64,000 nucleotides of DNA, taken from Amblyomma americanum (taxonomy: Eukaryota > Arthropoda > Arachnida > Ixodida > Ixodidae). A program made the position numbers and the translations under genes. Positions 32,711-46,307 of this stretch are shown here, one piece after another. The notes under the pieces were generated by a model. The model had not been told where the DNA came from, searched no databases, and saw only the letters and a program-made list of their open reading frames with translations. Positions within the stretch are counted from its first letter, which is position 1, and each line of letters starts with the position of its first letter. The stretch spans positions 185,067,806 through 185,131,805 of the forward strand of contig NC_135502.1 of the NCBI RefSeq assembly GCF_052857255.1. The letters are read 5' to 3'.

Positions 32711-35435
32711 GGAACTATTTCGTCTTTTTGGTTCAGATTGTTGGTTTTGTTCTACCTTGCTGCATTGCTCATGAGACCGCCTGGATTAGCGACAGCTACC
32801 TGAAAACGCTGAACAGATGTAACTCCGAGAGTTACGATGCTACAAGGAACATCGAGCAACACGGCATCAGCCCCTTTGGGAACAGTCAACCGCTGTGCAC
32901 GGCCCTCGGAGTAACACGGGAGCAGCTGCGACATCGACGTCAAACTGCATTAAACGGAGTCACGCTCCGTTCATCGTAACGGGGCATGGTGGCACCGTGA
33001 GCGAGATGACGTTGAGGAAATATTTCGTCTTTTTGGTTCAGATTGTTGGTTTAGTTCTACCTGGCTGCATTGCTCATGAGAACGTCTGGATTACCGACAG
33101 CGACCTGAAAACGCTGCACAGATGTAACTCCGAGAGTTACGATGCTACAAGGAACATCGAGCAACACGGCATCAGCCCCTTTGGGAACAGTCCACCGCTC
33201 TGCACGGCCATCGCAGTAACATGGGAGCCGCTGCGACATCGACGTCAAACTGCTTTAAACGGAGTCACGCTCCATTCATCGGAACGGGGCATGGTGGCAG
33301 CGTGAACGAGATGACGTTGAGGAACTATTTCGTCTTTTTGGTTAAGATTGCTGGTTCTGTTCTACCTGGCTGCATTGCTCATGAGAAATACTGGATTACC
33401 GATAGCGACCTGAAAACGCTGAACGGATGTAACTCCGAGAGTTAGATGCTACAAGGAACATCGAGCAACACGGCATCAGCCCCTTTGGGAAAAGTCAACC
33501 GCTGTGCACGGCCCTCGGAGTAACATGGGAGCAGCTGCGACATCGACGTCAAACTGCATTAAACGGAGTCACGCTCCGTTCATCGGAACGGGCCATGGTG
33601 GCACCGTGAGCGAGGTGACGTAGAGGAAATATTTTGTATTTTTAGTTCAGATTGTTGGTTTTGCTATACCTGGCTGCATTGCTCATGAGAACGCCTGGAT
33701 TCCCGACCAGGACCTGAAAACACTAAACAGACGTAACTCCGAGAGTTACGATGGTACAAGGAACATCGAACAACACGGCATCAGCCCCTGTGGGAACAGT
33801 CCACCGCTGTCCCCGGCCCTAGGAGTAACACGGGAGCCGCTGCGACATGGACGTCAAACAGCTTTAAACAGAGTCACACTCCCTTCATCGGAACGGGGAA
33901 TATTAGCGCCGTGAGCGAGATGACATTGAGGAACTATTTCGTCTTTTTGGTTCAGATTGTTGGTTTTGTTCTACCTTGCTGCATTGCTCATGAGACAGCT
34001 TGGATTAGCGACAGCTACCTCAAAACGCTGAACAGATGTAACTCCGAGAGTTACGATGCTACAAGGAACATCGAGCAACACGGCATCAGCCGCTTTGGGA
34101 ACAGTCAACCGCTGTGCACGGCCCTCGGATTAACTCGGGAGCAGCTGCGACATCGACGTCAAACTCCATTAAACGGAGTCACGCTCCGTTCATCGTAACG
34201 GGGCATGGTGGCACCGTGAGCGAGATGACGTTGAGGAAATATTTCGTCTTTTTGGTTCAGATTGTTGGTTTAGTTCTACCTGGCTGCATTGCTCATGAGA
34301 ACGTCTGGATTACCGACAGCGACCTGAAAACGCTGCACAGATGTAACTCCGAGAGTTACGATGCTACAAGGAACATCGAGCAACACGGCATCAGCCCCTG
34401 GGTGAACAGTCCACCGCTCTCACGGCCATCAGAGTAACATGGGAGCCGCTGCGACATCGACGTCAAAATGCTTTAAAAAGAATCACGCTGTGTGCATCGA
34501 AACGGGGAATATTGGCGCCGTGAGCGAGATGACTTTGAGGAGCTATTTCGTCTTTTTGGTTCAGATTGTTGGTTTTGTTCTACTTTGCTGCATTGCTCAT
34601 GAGACCGCCTGGATTTCCGACAGCTACCTGAAAACGCTGCACAGATGTAACTCCGAGAGTTACGATGCTACAAGGAACATCGAGCAACACGGCATCAGCC
34701 CCTGTGGGAACAGTCCACCGCTCTGCACGGCCATCGGAGTAACATGGGAGCCGCTGCGACATCGACGTCAAACTGCCTTAAAAATAATCACGCTGCGGTC
34801 ATTGAAACGGGGAATATTGGCGCCGTGAGCGAGATGACTTTGAAGAACTATTTCGTCTTTTTGGTTCAGATTGTTGGTTTTCTTCTACCTTGCTGCATTG
34901 CTCATGAGACCACCTGAATTACCGACAGCTACCTGAAAACGCTGAACAGTTGTAACTCCGAGAGTTACGATGCTACAAAGAACATCGAGCAACACGGCAT
35001 CAGCCCCGGCGGGAACAGTCCACCGCTCTGCACGGCCATCTGAGTAACATGGGAGCCGCTGGGACATCGACGTCAAACTGCCTTAAAATAATCACGCTGC
35101 GTTCATTGAAACGGGGAATATTGGCGCCGTGAGCGAGATGACTTTGAGGAACTATTTCGTCTTTTTGGTTCAGATTGTTGGTTTTGTTCTACCTTGCTGC
35201 ATTGCTCATGAGACCGCCTGAATTACCGACAGCTACCTGAAAACGCTGAACAGTTGTAACTCCGAGAGTTACGAAGCTACAAGGAACATCGAGCAACACG
35301 GCATCAGCCCCGGCGGGAACAGTCCACCGCCCTCCACAGCCCTCGGAGTAACAAGGGAGCCGCTGAGACATCGACGTCAAACTGCTTTAAAAAGAATCAC
35401 GCTGCGTTCATCGAGGCGGGGAATATTGGCGCCGT

Positions 35436-36340
35436 GAGCGAGATGACTTTGAGGAACTGTTTCGTCTTTTTGGTTCAGATTGTTGCTTTTGTTCATTATA
35501 GCTACATTGCTCATGAGAACGCCTGGATTACCGACAGCGACCTGAAAACACTCAACAGATGTAACTCCGAGAGTTACGATGCTACAAGGAACATCGAGCA
35601 ACACAGCATCAGCCCCTGTGGGAACAGTCCACCGCTCTGCACGGCCATCGGCGTAACATGGGAGCCGCTGCGACATCGACGTCAAACTGCTTTAAATGGA
35701 GCAACGCTCCGTTCATCGGAACGGGGCATGGTTGCACCGTGAGCGAGATGACGTTGAGGAACTATATCATATTTATAGTTGAGATTCTTGGTTTAGTTAT
35801 ACCAGGTTGCATTGCTCATGAGAACGCCTAGATTCCCGACCACGACCTGACAACACTAAACAGACGTAACTCCGAGAGTTACGATGCTACAAGGAACATC
35901 GAGCAACACGGCATCAGCCCCTGTGCGAACAGTCAACCGCTGTGCACGGCCATCGGAGTAACACGGGAGCAGCTGCGACATCCACGTCAAACTGCTTTAA
36001 ACGGAGTCACGCTCCGTTCATCGGATCGCGGCATGGTTGCACCGTGAGCGAGATGACGTTGAGGAACTATATCATATTTTTAGTTGAGATTCTTGGTTTA
36101 GTTATACCAGGCTGCATTGCTCATGAGAACGCCTAGATTCCCGACCACGACCTGAAAACACTAAACAGACGTAACTCCGAGAGTTACGATGCTACAAGGA
36201 ACATCGAGCAACACGGCATCAGCCCCTTTGGGAACAGTCCACCGCTCTGCACGGCCATCGCAGTAACATGGGAGCCGCTGCGACATCGACGTCAAACTGC
36301 TTTAAACGGAGTCACGCTCCATTCATCGGAACGGGGCATG
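35436..36340. repeat. 0.9-kb block with a distant copy at 58733-59637
   Basis: Offset 23297 bp, dropping to 23296 after a one-base change near 36226. Shared markers: TTCATTATAGCTACATTGC, ATCATATTTATAGTTGAG, CAGGTTGCATTGC, CCTGACAACAC, GAACGCCTAGATTCCC and CCATCGCAGTAAC. This is the longest-range duplication recognised here. Confidence 0.83.
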
Positions 36341-36654
36341 GTGGCGCCGTGAGCGAGGTGACGTTGAGGAAATATTTTGTATTTTTAGTTCAGATTGTTG
36401 GTTTTGCTATACCTGGCTGCATTGCTCATGAGAACGCCTGAATTCCCGACCAGGACTTGAAAACACTAAACAGACGTAACTCCGAGAGTTACGATGGTAC
36501 AAGGAACATCGAACAACACGGCATCAGCCCCTGTGGGAACAGTCCACCGCTCTGCACGGCCATCGGAGCAACATGAGAGCCGCTGCGACATCGACGTCAA
36601 ACTGCTTTAAACGGAGTCACGCTCCGTTCATAGGAACGGGGAATATTGGCGCCG

Positions 36655-37960
36655 GAAGCGAGATGACGTTGAGGAACTATTTCTTCTTTTTGGTTCAGAT
36701 TGTTGGTTTAGTTCTACCTGGCTGCATTGCTCATGAGAACGCCTGGATTACCGACAGCGACCTGAAAACGCTGCACAGATGTAACTCCGAGAGTTACGAT
36801 GCTACAAGGAACATCGAGCAACACGGCATCAGCCCCTGTGCGAACAGTCAACCGCTGTGCACGCCCATCGGAGTAACACGGGAGCAGCTGCGACATCCAC
36901 GTCAAACTGCTTTAAACGGAGTCACGCTCCGTTCATCGGAACGCGGCATGGTGGCAGCGTGACCGAGATGTCGTTGAGGAACTATTTCGTCCTTTTGGAT
37001 AAGATTGTTGCTTTTGTTCTACCTGGCTGCATTGCTCATGAGAACTACTGATGTAACTCCGAGAGTTACGATGCTACAAGGAAAATCGAGCAACACGGCA
37101 TCAGCCCCGGCGGGAACAGTCCACCGCCCTTCACAGCCCTCGGAGTAACATGGGAGCCGCTGAGACATCGACATCAAACTGGTTTAAAAAGAATCACGCT
37201 GCGTTCATCGAAGCGGGGAATATTGGCGCCGTGAGCGAGATGACTTTGAGGAACTGTTTCGTCTTTCTGGTTCAGATTGTTGGTTTTGCTCTACCTTGCT
37301 GCATTGCTCATGAGACCGCCTGGATTACCGACAGCTAACTGAAAACGCTGAACAGATGTAACTCCGAGAGTTACGATGCTACAAGGAACATCGAGCAACA
37401 CGGCATCAGCCCCTGTGGGAACAGTCAACCGCTGTGCACGGCCCTAGGAGTAACACGGGAGCAGCTGCGACATCGACGTCCAACTGCTTTAAAAAGAATT
37501 ACGCGGCGTTCATCGAAACGGGGAATATTGGCGCCGTGAGCGAGATGACTTTGAGGAAATATTTCGCCTTTTTGGTTCAAACTGATGAATTTCTTCTACC
37601 TTGCTGCATTGCTCATGAGAACGCCTGGATTACCGACAGCGACCAGAAAACGCTGCACAGATGTAACTCCGAGAGTTACGATGCTACAAGGAATATCGAG
37701 CAACACGGCATCCGCCCCTGTGGGAAGTCCACCGCTCTGCACGGCCATCGGAGTAACATGGGAGCCGCTGCGACATCGACGTCAAACTGCTTTAAGAAGA
37801 ATCACGCTGCGTTCATCGAAACGGAGAATATTGGCGCCGTGAGCGAGATGACTTTCAGGAACTATTTCGTTTTTTTGGTTCAAATTAATGGGTTTTGTTC
37901 TACCTTGCTGCATTGCTCTTGAGAACGCCTGGATTACCGACAGCGACCTGAAAACGCTGA
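36655..37960. repeat. 1.3-kb block, copy 1 of a family with copies at 46308-47613 and about 51758-52760
   Basis: Offset 9653 bp to the second copy, and the second to the third is 5450 bp. Shared markers: GACCGAGATGTCGTTGAGG, GTCCTTTTGGATAAG, a 33-bp deletion scar, TTCGTCTTTCTGG, GAATTACGCGGCGTTC and GACCAGAAAACGCTG. Confidence 0.87.
37041..37060. repeat. Monomer with 33-bp deletion (about 272 bp), copy 1
   Basis: AGAACTACTG joins ATGTAACTCC directly at 37050/37051; the intact form has 33 more bases (GATTACCGATAGCGACC and onward). The same scar is at 46703/46704 and 52153/52154, so it arose once and was copied. In-register spacing across it confirms the 305-bp monomer: the same site at 36573 and 37150 is 577 bp apart, which is 610 minus 33. 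Confidence 0.9.
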
Positions 37961-38240
37961 ACAGATGTAACTCCAAGAGTTACGATGCTATAAGGAACAT
38001 CGAGCAACACGGCATCAGCCCCTGTGAAAAGAGTCCACCGCAGTCCACGGCCATCGAAGTAACACGGGAGCCGCTCAGATATCGACGTCAAACAGCTTTA
38101 AATAGTCACACTCCCTTCATCGGAACGTGCATGGTGGCACCGTGAGCGAAATGACGTTTATCAACTATTTCGTCTTTTTGGTTCACATTGTTGGTTTTGT
38201 TCTACCTTGCTGCATTACTCACGAGAACGCCTGGACTACC
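37961..38240. repeat. Block with copies at 47919-48198 and about 54590-54868
   Basis: Shared markers: ACTCCAAGAG, ATGCTATAAGGAAC, CCTGTGAAAAGAGTCC, GCTCAGATATCGACG, ATGACGTTTATCAACT and TGGACTACCGAC. The offset to the second copy is 9958 bp, one monomer (305) more than the 9653-bp offset of the block immediately to the left. Confidence 0.82.
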
Positions 38241-41200
38241 GACAGCGACCTGAAAACGCCGCACAGATGTAACTCCGAGAGTTACGATGCTACAAGGTAC
38301 ATCGAGCAACACGGCATCAGCCCCTGTGGGAACAGTCCACCGCTCCGCACAGCCATCGGAGTAACATGGGAGCCGCTGCGACATCGACGTCAAACTGCTT
38401 TAAAAAGAAGCACGCTGCGTTCATCGAAATGGGGAATATTTGCGCCGTGAGCGACATGACCTTGAGGAACTATTTCGTCTTTTTGGTTCAGATTGTTGGT
38501 TTTGTTCTACCTGGCTGCATTGCTCAAGAGACCACCTGGATTACCGACAGCGACCTGAAAACACTGAACAGATGTAACTCCGAGAGTTACGATGCTACAA
38601 GGAACATCAAGCAACACGGCATCAGCCCCGACGGGAAGAGTCCGCCGCTGTGCGCGGCCCTCGGAGTAACACGGGAGCAGCTGCGACATCGACGCCAAAC
38701 TGCTTTAAACGGAGTCACGCTCCGTTCATCGAACGGGGCATGGTGGCACCGTGAGCGAGATGACGTTGAGGAACTATATCATATTTTTAGTTGAGATTGT
38801 TGGTTTTGTTATACCAGGCTGCATTGCTCATGAGAACGCCTGGATTCCCGAAAACGACCTGAAAACACTAAACAGATGCAACTCCGAGAGTTACGATGCT
38901 ACAAGGAACATCGAGCAACAAGGCATCAGCCCCAGTGGGAACAGTCCACCGCTGTCCCCGGCCCTCGGAGTAACATGGGAGCCGCTGCGACATCGAAGTC
39001 AAACTGCTTTAAACAGAGTTAAACGGGGCATTGTGGCGACTTCAGCGAGATACGGTTGAGGAACTATTTCGTCTTTTTGGTTCAGATTGTTGGTTTCGTT
39101 CTACCTGGCTGCATTGCTCATGAGAACGCCTGGATTACCGACAGCGACCTGAAAACGCTGCACAGATGTAACTCCGAGAGTTAAGATGCTACAAGGAACA
39201 TCGAGCAACACGGCATCAGCCCCTGTGGGAACAGTCAACCGCTGTGCACGGCCCTCGAAGTAACACAGGAGCAGCTGCGACATCGACGTCAAACTGCTTT
39301 AAACGTAGTCACGCTCCGTTCATCGGAACGGGGCATGGTGGCACCGTGAGCGAGATGACGTTGAGGAAATATTTTGTATTTTTAGTTCAGATGGTGGGTT
39401 TTGTTATACCTGGCTGCATTGCTCATGAGAACGCCTGGATTCGCAAACACGACCTGAAAACGCTAAACAGACGTAACTCCGAGAGTTACGATGCTACAAG
39501 GAACATCGAGCAACACGCCATCAGCCCCTATGGGAACAGTCCACCGCTGTCCCCGGAACTCGGAGTAACACGGGAGCCGCTGCGACATCGACGTCAAACA
39601 GCTTTAAACAGTGTCACACTCCCTTCATCGGAACGGGGCATGGTGGCATCGTGAGCGAGATGACGTTGAGGAACTATTTCGTCTTTTTGGTTCAGATTGT
39701 TGGTTTTGTTCTACCTTTCAGCATTGCACATGAGACCGCCTGGATTACCGACAGCTACCTGAAAACGCTGAACAGATGTAACTCCGAGAGTTACGATGCT
39801 ACAAGGAACAACGAGCAACACGGCATCAGCCCCGGCGGGAACAGTCCACCGCTCTCCACAGCCCTCGGAGTAACATGGGAGCCGCTGCGACATCGACGTC
39901 AATCTGCTTTGAACAGAGTCACGCTCCGTTCATCGGAACGGGGCGAGGTGGCCCCGTGAACGAGATGACGTTGAGGAACTATTTCGTTTTTTTTTGGTTC
40001 AGATTGTTGATTTTGTTCTACCTGGCTGCATTGCTCACGAGAACGCCTAGATTACCGACAGTGACCTGAAAACGCTGAACAGATGTAATACCGAGAGTTA
40101 CAATGCTACAAGTAACATCGAGCAACACGGCATCAGCCCCTGTGGGAACAGTTCTCGGAGTAACATAGGAGCCGCTGCGACATTCACGTCGAACTGCTTT
40201 AAAAAGAATCACGCTGCGTTCATCGGAACAGGGAAAATTTTTCACCGTGAGCGAGATGACGTTGAGGAACTATTTCGTATTTTTAGTTCAGAGTGTTGGT
40301 TTTGTTCTATCTGGCTGCATTGCTCATGTGGACGCCTGGATTACCGACAGCTACCGGAAAACGCTGAACAGATGTAACTCCGAGAGTTACGATGCTACAA
40401 GGAACATCGAGCAACACGGCATCAGCCCCTGTGGGAACAGTCCACCGCTGTCCCCGGCCCTCGGAGTAACACGGGAGCAGCTGCGACATCGACGTCAAAT
40501 TGCTTTAAACAGAGTCACGCTCCGTTCATCGGAACGGGGCATGGTGGCGACTTGAGCGAGATGCAGTTGAGGAACTATTTCGTCTTTTTGGTTCAGATTG
40601 CTGGTTTCGTTCTACCTGGCTGCATTGCTCATGAGAACGCCTGGATTACCGACAGCGACCTGAAAACGCTGCACAGATGTAACTCCGAGAGTTAAGATGC
40701 TACAAGGAACATCGAGCAACACGAGATCAGCCCCGGCGGGAACAGTCCACCGGTCTCCACAGCCCTCGGAGTAACATGGGAGCCGCTGCGACATCGACGT
40801 CAATCTGCTTTGAACAGAGTCACGCTCCGTTCATCGAAACGAGGCGAGGTGGCCCCGTGAACGAGATGAAGTTGAGGAACTATTTCGTTTTTTTGGTTCA
40901 GATTGTTGATTTTCTTCTACCTGGCTGCATTGCTCACGAGAACGCCTAGATTACCGACAGTGACCTGAAAACACTGAACAGATGTAATACCGAGAGTTAC
41001 AATGCTACAAGTAACATCGAGGAACACGGCATCAGCCCCTGTGGGAACAGTTCCCGGAGTAACATAGGAGCCGCTGCGACATTCACGTCGAACTGCTTTA
41101 AAAAGAATCACGCTGCGTTCATCGAAACAGGGAAAATGTTTCACCGTGAGCGAGATGACGTTGAGGAACTATTTCGTATTTTTAGCTCAGAGTGTTGGTT

Positions 41201-42384
41201 TTGTTCTATCTGGCTGCATTCCTCATGTGAACGCCTGGATTACCGACTACGACCTGAAAACGCTGAACAGATGTAACTCCGATAGTTACGACGTTACAAG
41301 GAACATCGAGTAACACGGCATCAAGCCCTGTGGGAAGAGTCCACCGCTGCCCACGACCCTCAGAGTAATATGGGAGACGCTGCGACATCGACGCCAACCT
41401 GCTTTAAACAGTCACGCTCCGTTCATCGGAACGGGGCATGGTGGCACCGTGAGCGAAATGACGTTGATCAACTATTTCGTCTTTTTTGGTTCACATTGTT
41501 GGTTTTGTTCTACCTGGCTGCATTACTCACGAGAACGCCTGCACTACCGACAGCGACCTGAAAACACTTAACAGATGTAATACCGAGAGTTACGATGCTA
41601 CAAGGAACATCGAGCAACACGGCATCAGCCCCTGTGGGAACAGTCCACCGCTGTTCCGGTCCTCGGAGTAACATGGGAGCCGCTGCGACATCGAAGTGAA
41701 ACTGCTTTAAACAGAGGTAAGCTTCGTTCATCGGAACGGGGCATGGTGGCAACATGAGCGAGATGCCGTTGAGGAACTATTTCGTCTTTTTGGTTCAGAT
41801 TGTTGGTTTTGTTCTACCTGGCTGCATTGCTCGTGAGAACGCCTGGATTACCGACAGCGACCTGAAAACGCTGCACAGATGAAACTCCGAGAGTTACGAT
41901 GCTACAAGGTAAATCGAGCAACACGGCATCAGCCACTGTGGAAACAGTCCACCGCTCTGCACGGCCATCGGAGTAACATGGGAGCCGCTGAGACATCGAC
42001 GTCAAGCTGCTTTGAACAGAGTCACGCTGCGTTCATCGAAACGGGGATTATTGGCGCCGTGAGCGAGATGACTTTCAGGAACTATTTCGTCTTTTTGGTT
42101 CAGATTGTTGGTTTTGTTCTACCTTGCTGCATTGCTCACAAGAACGCCTGGATTACCGGCAGTGACAAGAAAACGGTGTACAGCTCTAATATCGAGAGTT
42201 ACGATGCTACAAGGAACATCGAGCAAAATGGCATCAGCCCCTGTGGGAACGATCCACTGCTGTCCACGGCCCTCGGAGTAACATGGGAGCCGCTGCGACA
42301 TCGACGTGAAAATGCGTTAAACAGAGTCACGCTACGTTCATCGGAACGGGGCATGGTGGCAACGTGAGCGAGGTGACGTTGAGG

Positions 42385-42425
42385 AACTATTTCGCCTCTT
42401 TGGTTTTGTTCTTACTGGCTGCATT
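42385..42425. repeat. Monomer with 13-bp deletion between TTGG repeats
   Basis: CGCCTCTTTGGTTTTGTTC replaces the usual longer form. The missing 13 bp lie between two TTGG copies in the T-rich segment, as expected from slippage. Only one such monomer was noticed. Confidence 0.75.
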
Positions 42426-42719
42426 GCTAATGAGAATGTCTGGTTTACCGACAGCGACCTGAAAACACTGAACAGATCTAATACCAAGAGTTAGATGCTA
42501 CAAGGAACATCCAGCAACACGGCATCAGCTCCTGTGGGAACGGTCCACGGCTGCCCAAGGCCCTTGGAGTAACATGAGAGCCGCTGCGGCATCGACATAA
42601 AACTGCTTAAACCGAGTCACGCTCTGTTGATCGGAACAGGGTGTGGTGGCACCTTGAGCGAGATGACGTTGAGGAACTGTTTCGTCTTTTTGGTTCTGAT
42701 TGTTCGTTTTGATCTACCT

Positions 42720-44380
42720 GGCTGCATTGCTCATGAGAACGCCTGGATACCCGACCCCGACCTGAAAACACTAAACAGACGTAACTCCGAGAATTACGAT
42801 GCTACAAAGAACATCGAGCAACACGGCATCAGCCCCTGTGGGAACAGTCCACCGCTCTGCACGGCCATCGGAATAACATGGGAGCCGCTGCGACATCGAC
42901 GTCAAACTGCTTTAAACGGAGTCACGCTCCGTTCATCGGAACAGGGCATGGTTGCACCGTGAGCGAGATGACGTTGGGGAACTATATCATATTTTTAGTT
43001 GAGATTGTTGGTTTTGTTATACCAGGCTGCATTGCTCATGAGAACGCCTGGATTCCCGACCACGACCTGAAAACACTAAACAGACGTACCTCCGAGAGTT
43101 ACGATGCTACAAGGAACATCGAGCAACACGGCATCAGCCCCTGTGGGAACAGTCCACCGCTCTGCACGGCTATCGGAGTAACATGGGAGCCGCTGCGACA
43201 TCGACGTCAAACTGCTTTAAAAAGAATCACGCTGCGTTCATCGAAACGGGGAATATTAGCGCCGTGAGCGAGATGACATTGAGGAACTATTTCGTCTTTT
43301 TGGTTCAGATTGTTGGTTTTGTTCTACCTTGCTGCATGGCTCATGAGACCGCCTGGATTAGCGACAGCTACCTGAAAACGCTGAACAGATGTAACTCCGA
43401 GAGTTACGATGCTACAAGGAACATCGAGCAACACGGCATCAGCTCCTTTTGGAACAGTCAACCGCTGTGCACGGCCCTCGGAGTAACACGGGAGCAGCTG
43501 CGACATCGACGTCAAACTGCACTAAACGGAGTCACGCTCCGTTCATCGTAACGGGGCATGGTGGCACCGTGAGCGAGATGACGTTGAGAAAATATTTCGT
43601 CTTTTTGGTTCAGATTGTTGGTTTAGTTCTACCTGGCTGCATTGCTCATGAGAACGTCTGGATTACCGACAGCGACCTGAAAACGCTGCACAGATGTAAC
43701 TCCGAGAGTTACGATGCTACAAGGAACATCGAGCAACACGGCATCAGCCCCTGGGTGAACAGTCCACCGCTCTCACGGCCATCAGAGTAACATGGGAGCC
43801 GCTGCGACATCGACGTCAAACTGCTTTAAAAAGAATCACGCTGCGTGCATCGAAACGGGGAATATTGGCGCCGTGAGCGAGATGGCTTTGAGGAGCTATT
43901 TCGTCTTTTTGGTTCAGATTGATGGTTTTGTTCTACTTTGCTGCATTGCTCATGAGACCGCCAGGATTTCCGACAGCTACCTGAAAACGCTGCACAGATG
44001 TAACTCCGAGAGTTACGATGCTACAAGGAACATCGAGCAACACGGCATCAGCCCCTGTGGGAACAGTCCACCGCTCAGCACGGCCATCGGAGTAACATGG
44101 GAGCCGCTGCGACATCGACGTCAAACTGCCCTAAAAATAATCACGCTGCGTTCATTGAAACGGGGAATATTGGCGCCGTGAGCGAGATGACTTTGAAGAA
44201 CTATTTCGTCTTTTTGGTTCAGATTGTTGGTTTTGTTCTACCTTGCTGCATTGCTCATGAGACCGCCTGAATTACCGACAGCTACCTGAAAACGCTGAAA
44301 AGTTGTAACTCCGAGAGTTACGATGCTACAAAGAACATCGAGCAACACGGCATCAGCCCCGGCGGGAACAGTCCACCGCT
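42720..44380. repeat. 1.66-kb nearly identical duplication, copy 1 (partner 49079-50739)
   Basis: Constant offset of 6359 bp, about 21 monomers less small deletions that include a 33-bp one. Few differences were seen, for example A at 43922 against T at 50281. Shared markers: GGATACCCGACCCCGACC, GAGAATTACG, ACGTACCTCCGAG, GCTGCATGGCTCATG, AGCTCCTTTTGG, CTGCACTAAACGG and CCGCTCAGCACGG. Confidence 0.9.
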
Positions 44381-44384
44381 CTAC

Positions 44385-45020
44385 ACGGCCATCGCAGTAA
44401 CATGGGAGCCGCTGCGACATCGACGTCAAACTGCTTTAAACGGAGTCACGCTCCATTCATCGGAACGGGGCATGGTGGCAGCGTGAACGAGATGACGTTG
44501 AGGAACTGTTTCGTCTTTTTGGTTAAGATTGTTGGTTTTGTTCTACCTGGCTGCATTGCTCATGAGAACTACTGGATTACCGATAGCGACCTGAAAACGC
44601 TGAACGGACGTAACTCCGAGAGTTACGATGCTACAAGGAACATCGAGCAACACGGCATCAGCCCCTTTGGGAAAAGTCAACCGCTGTGCACGGCCCTCGG
44701 AGTAACATGGGAGCAGCTGCGACATCGACGTCAAACTGCATTAAACGGAGTCACGCTCCGTTCATCGGAACGGGGCATGGTGGCACCGTGAGCGATGTGA
44801 CGTTGAGGAAATATTTTGTATTTTTAGTTCAGATTGTTGGTTTTGCTATACCTGGCTGCATTGCTCATGAGAACGCCTGGATTCCCGACAAGGACCTGAA
44901 AACACTAAATAGACGTAACTCCGAGAGTTATGATGCTACAAGGAACATCGAACAACACGGCATCAGCCCCTGTGGGAACAGTCCACCGCTGTCCCCGGCC
45001 CTCGGAGTAACACGGGAGCC
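44385..45020. repeat. Block with copies at 53760-54395 and about 59545-60107
   Basis: Offset 9375 bp to the second copy, and about 5787 bp from second to third. Shared markers: CATCGCAGTAACATGG, CTCCATTCATCGG, GAACTACTGGATTACCG, CCCTTTGGGAAAAGTC, GCATTAAACGGAG, TTTTGCTATACCTGG and CTAAATAGACG. Confidence 0.83.
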
Positions 45021-45219
45021 GCTGCGACATGGACGTCAAACAGCTTTAAACAGAGTCACACTCCCTTCATCGGAACGGGGCATTGTGGCACCGTGAGCGA
45101 GGTGACGTTGAGGAACTATTTCGTCTTTTTGGTTCAGATTGTTGGTTTTGTTCTACCTGGCTGCATTGCTCATGAGAACGCCTGGATTACCGACAGCGAC
45201 CTGAAAACGCTGCACAGAT

Positions 45220-45236
45220 GTAACTCCGAGAGTTAC
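45220..45236. repeat. Example of the monomer inverted repeat GTAACTC-CGA-GAGTTAC
   Basis: Seven-base perfect arms around a three-base centre. The motif is present in most monomers of the window at the same place, directly before GATGCTACAAGG. In divergent copies the left arm is altered (TAATACC, TAACACC), while the right arm is nearly constant. It could form a small hairpin or cruciform, or be a site for a dimeric protein; function is unknown. Confidence 0.85.
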
Positions 45237-45354
45237 GATGCTACAAGGAACATCGAGCAACACGGCATCATCCCCTGTGGGAACAGTCCACCGCTCTGCA
45301 CGGCCATCGGAGTAACATGGGAGCCGCTGCGACATCGACGTCAAACTGCTTTAA

Positions 45355-45383
45355 ACGGAGTCACGCTCCGTTCATAGGAACGG
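45355..45383. repeat. Example of overlapping monomer inverted repeats (ACGGAG/CTCCGT and CCGTTC/GAACGG)
   Basis: ACGGAG-TCACG-CTCCGT (45355-45371) and CCGTTC-ATAG-GAACGG (45368-45383; the usual loop is ATCG) share the bases CCGT, so only one stem can form at a time. The second stem is common across the array. The first occurs only in monomers with the AAACGGAGTCACG variant; the AAAAAGAATCACGCTGCG type lacks it. Confidence 0.8.
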
Positions 45384-46307
45384 GGAATATTGGCGCCGTG
45401 AGCGACATGACTTTCAGGAACTACTTCGTCTTTTGGTTCAGATTGTTGGTTTTGTTCTACCTGGCTGCATTGCTCATGAGAACGCCTGGATTACCGACAG
45501 CGACCTGAAAACGCTGCACAGATGTAACTCCGAGAGTTACGATGCTACAAGGAACATCTAGCAACACGGCATCAGCCCCTGTGGGAACGGTAGACTGCTG
45601 TCCACGGCCCTCGGAGTAACATGGGGCCGCTGCGACATCGACGTCAAACTGCTTTAAACGGAGTCACACTCCCTTCATCGGAACGGGACATGGTGGCATC
45701 GTGAGCGAGATGACTTTGAGGAACTATTTAGTCTTTTTGGTTCAGATTGTTGGTTTTGTTCTACCTTGCTTCATTGCTCATGAGACCGCCTGGATTACCG
45801 ACAGCTACCTGAAAACGCTGAACAGACGTAACTCCGAGAGTTACGATGCTACAAGGAACATCGAGCAACGCGGCATCAGCCCCTGTGGGAACAGTCCACC
45901 GCTTTCCTCGGCCTTCGGAGTAACACGCCAGCCGCTGCGACATGGACGTCAGTCTTAAACAGAGTCACGCTCCGTTCATCGGAACGGGATATGTTGGCGC
46001 CTTGAGCGAGATGACGTTGAGGAACTATTTCGTCTTTTTGGTTCAGATTGTTGGTTTTGTTCTAACTGGCTGCATTGCTCATGAGAACGCCTGGATTACC
46101 GACAGCGACCCGAAAACGCTGAACAGATGTAACTCCGAGAGTTACAATGCTCTAAGGAGCATCGAGCAACACGGCATCAGCCCCTGTGGGAACAATCCAC
46201 CGCATTCCACGGCCATCGAAGTAACACGGGAGCCGCTCCGACATCGACGTCAAACAGCTTTAAATGGAGTCACACTCCCTTCATCGGAACGAAGCATGGT
46301 GGCACCG

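Noticed and set aside
40200..41160. A second transposon near the AAAATTTTTCACCG variant
   Set aside because: The surrounding monomers keep their 305-bp spacing; the variant is a short substitution patch shared with 7.9 kb and 41.1 kb, not an insertion.
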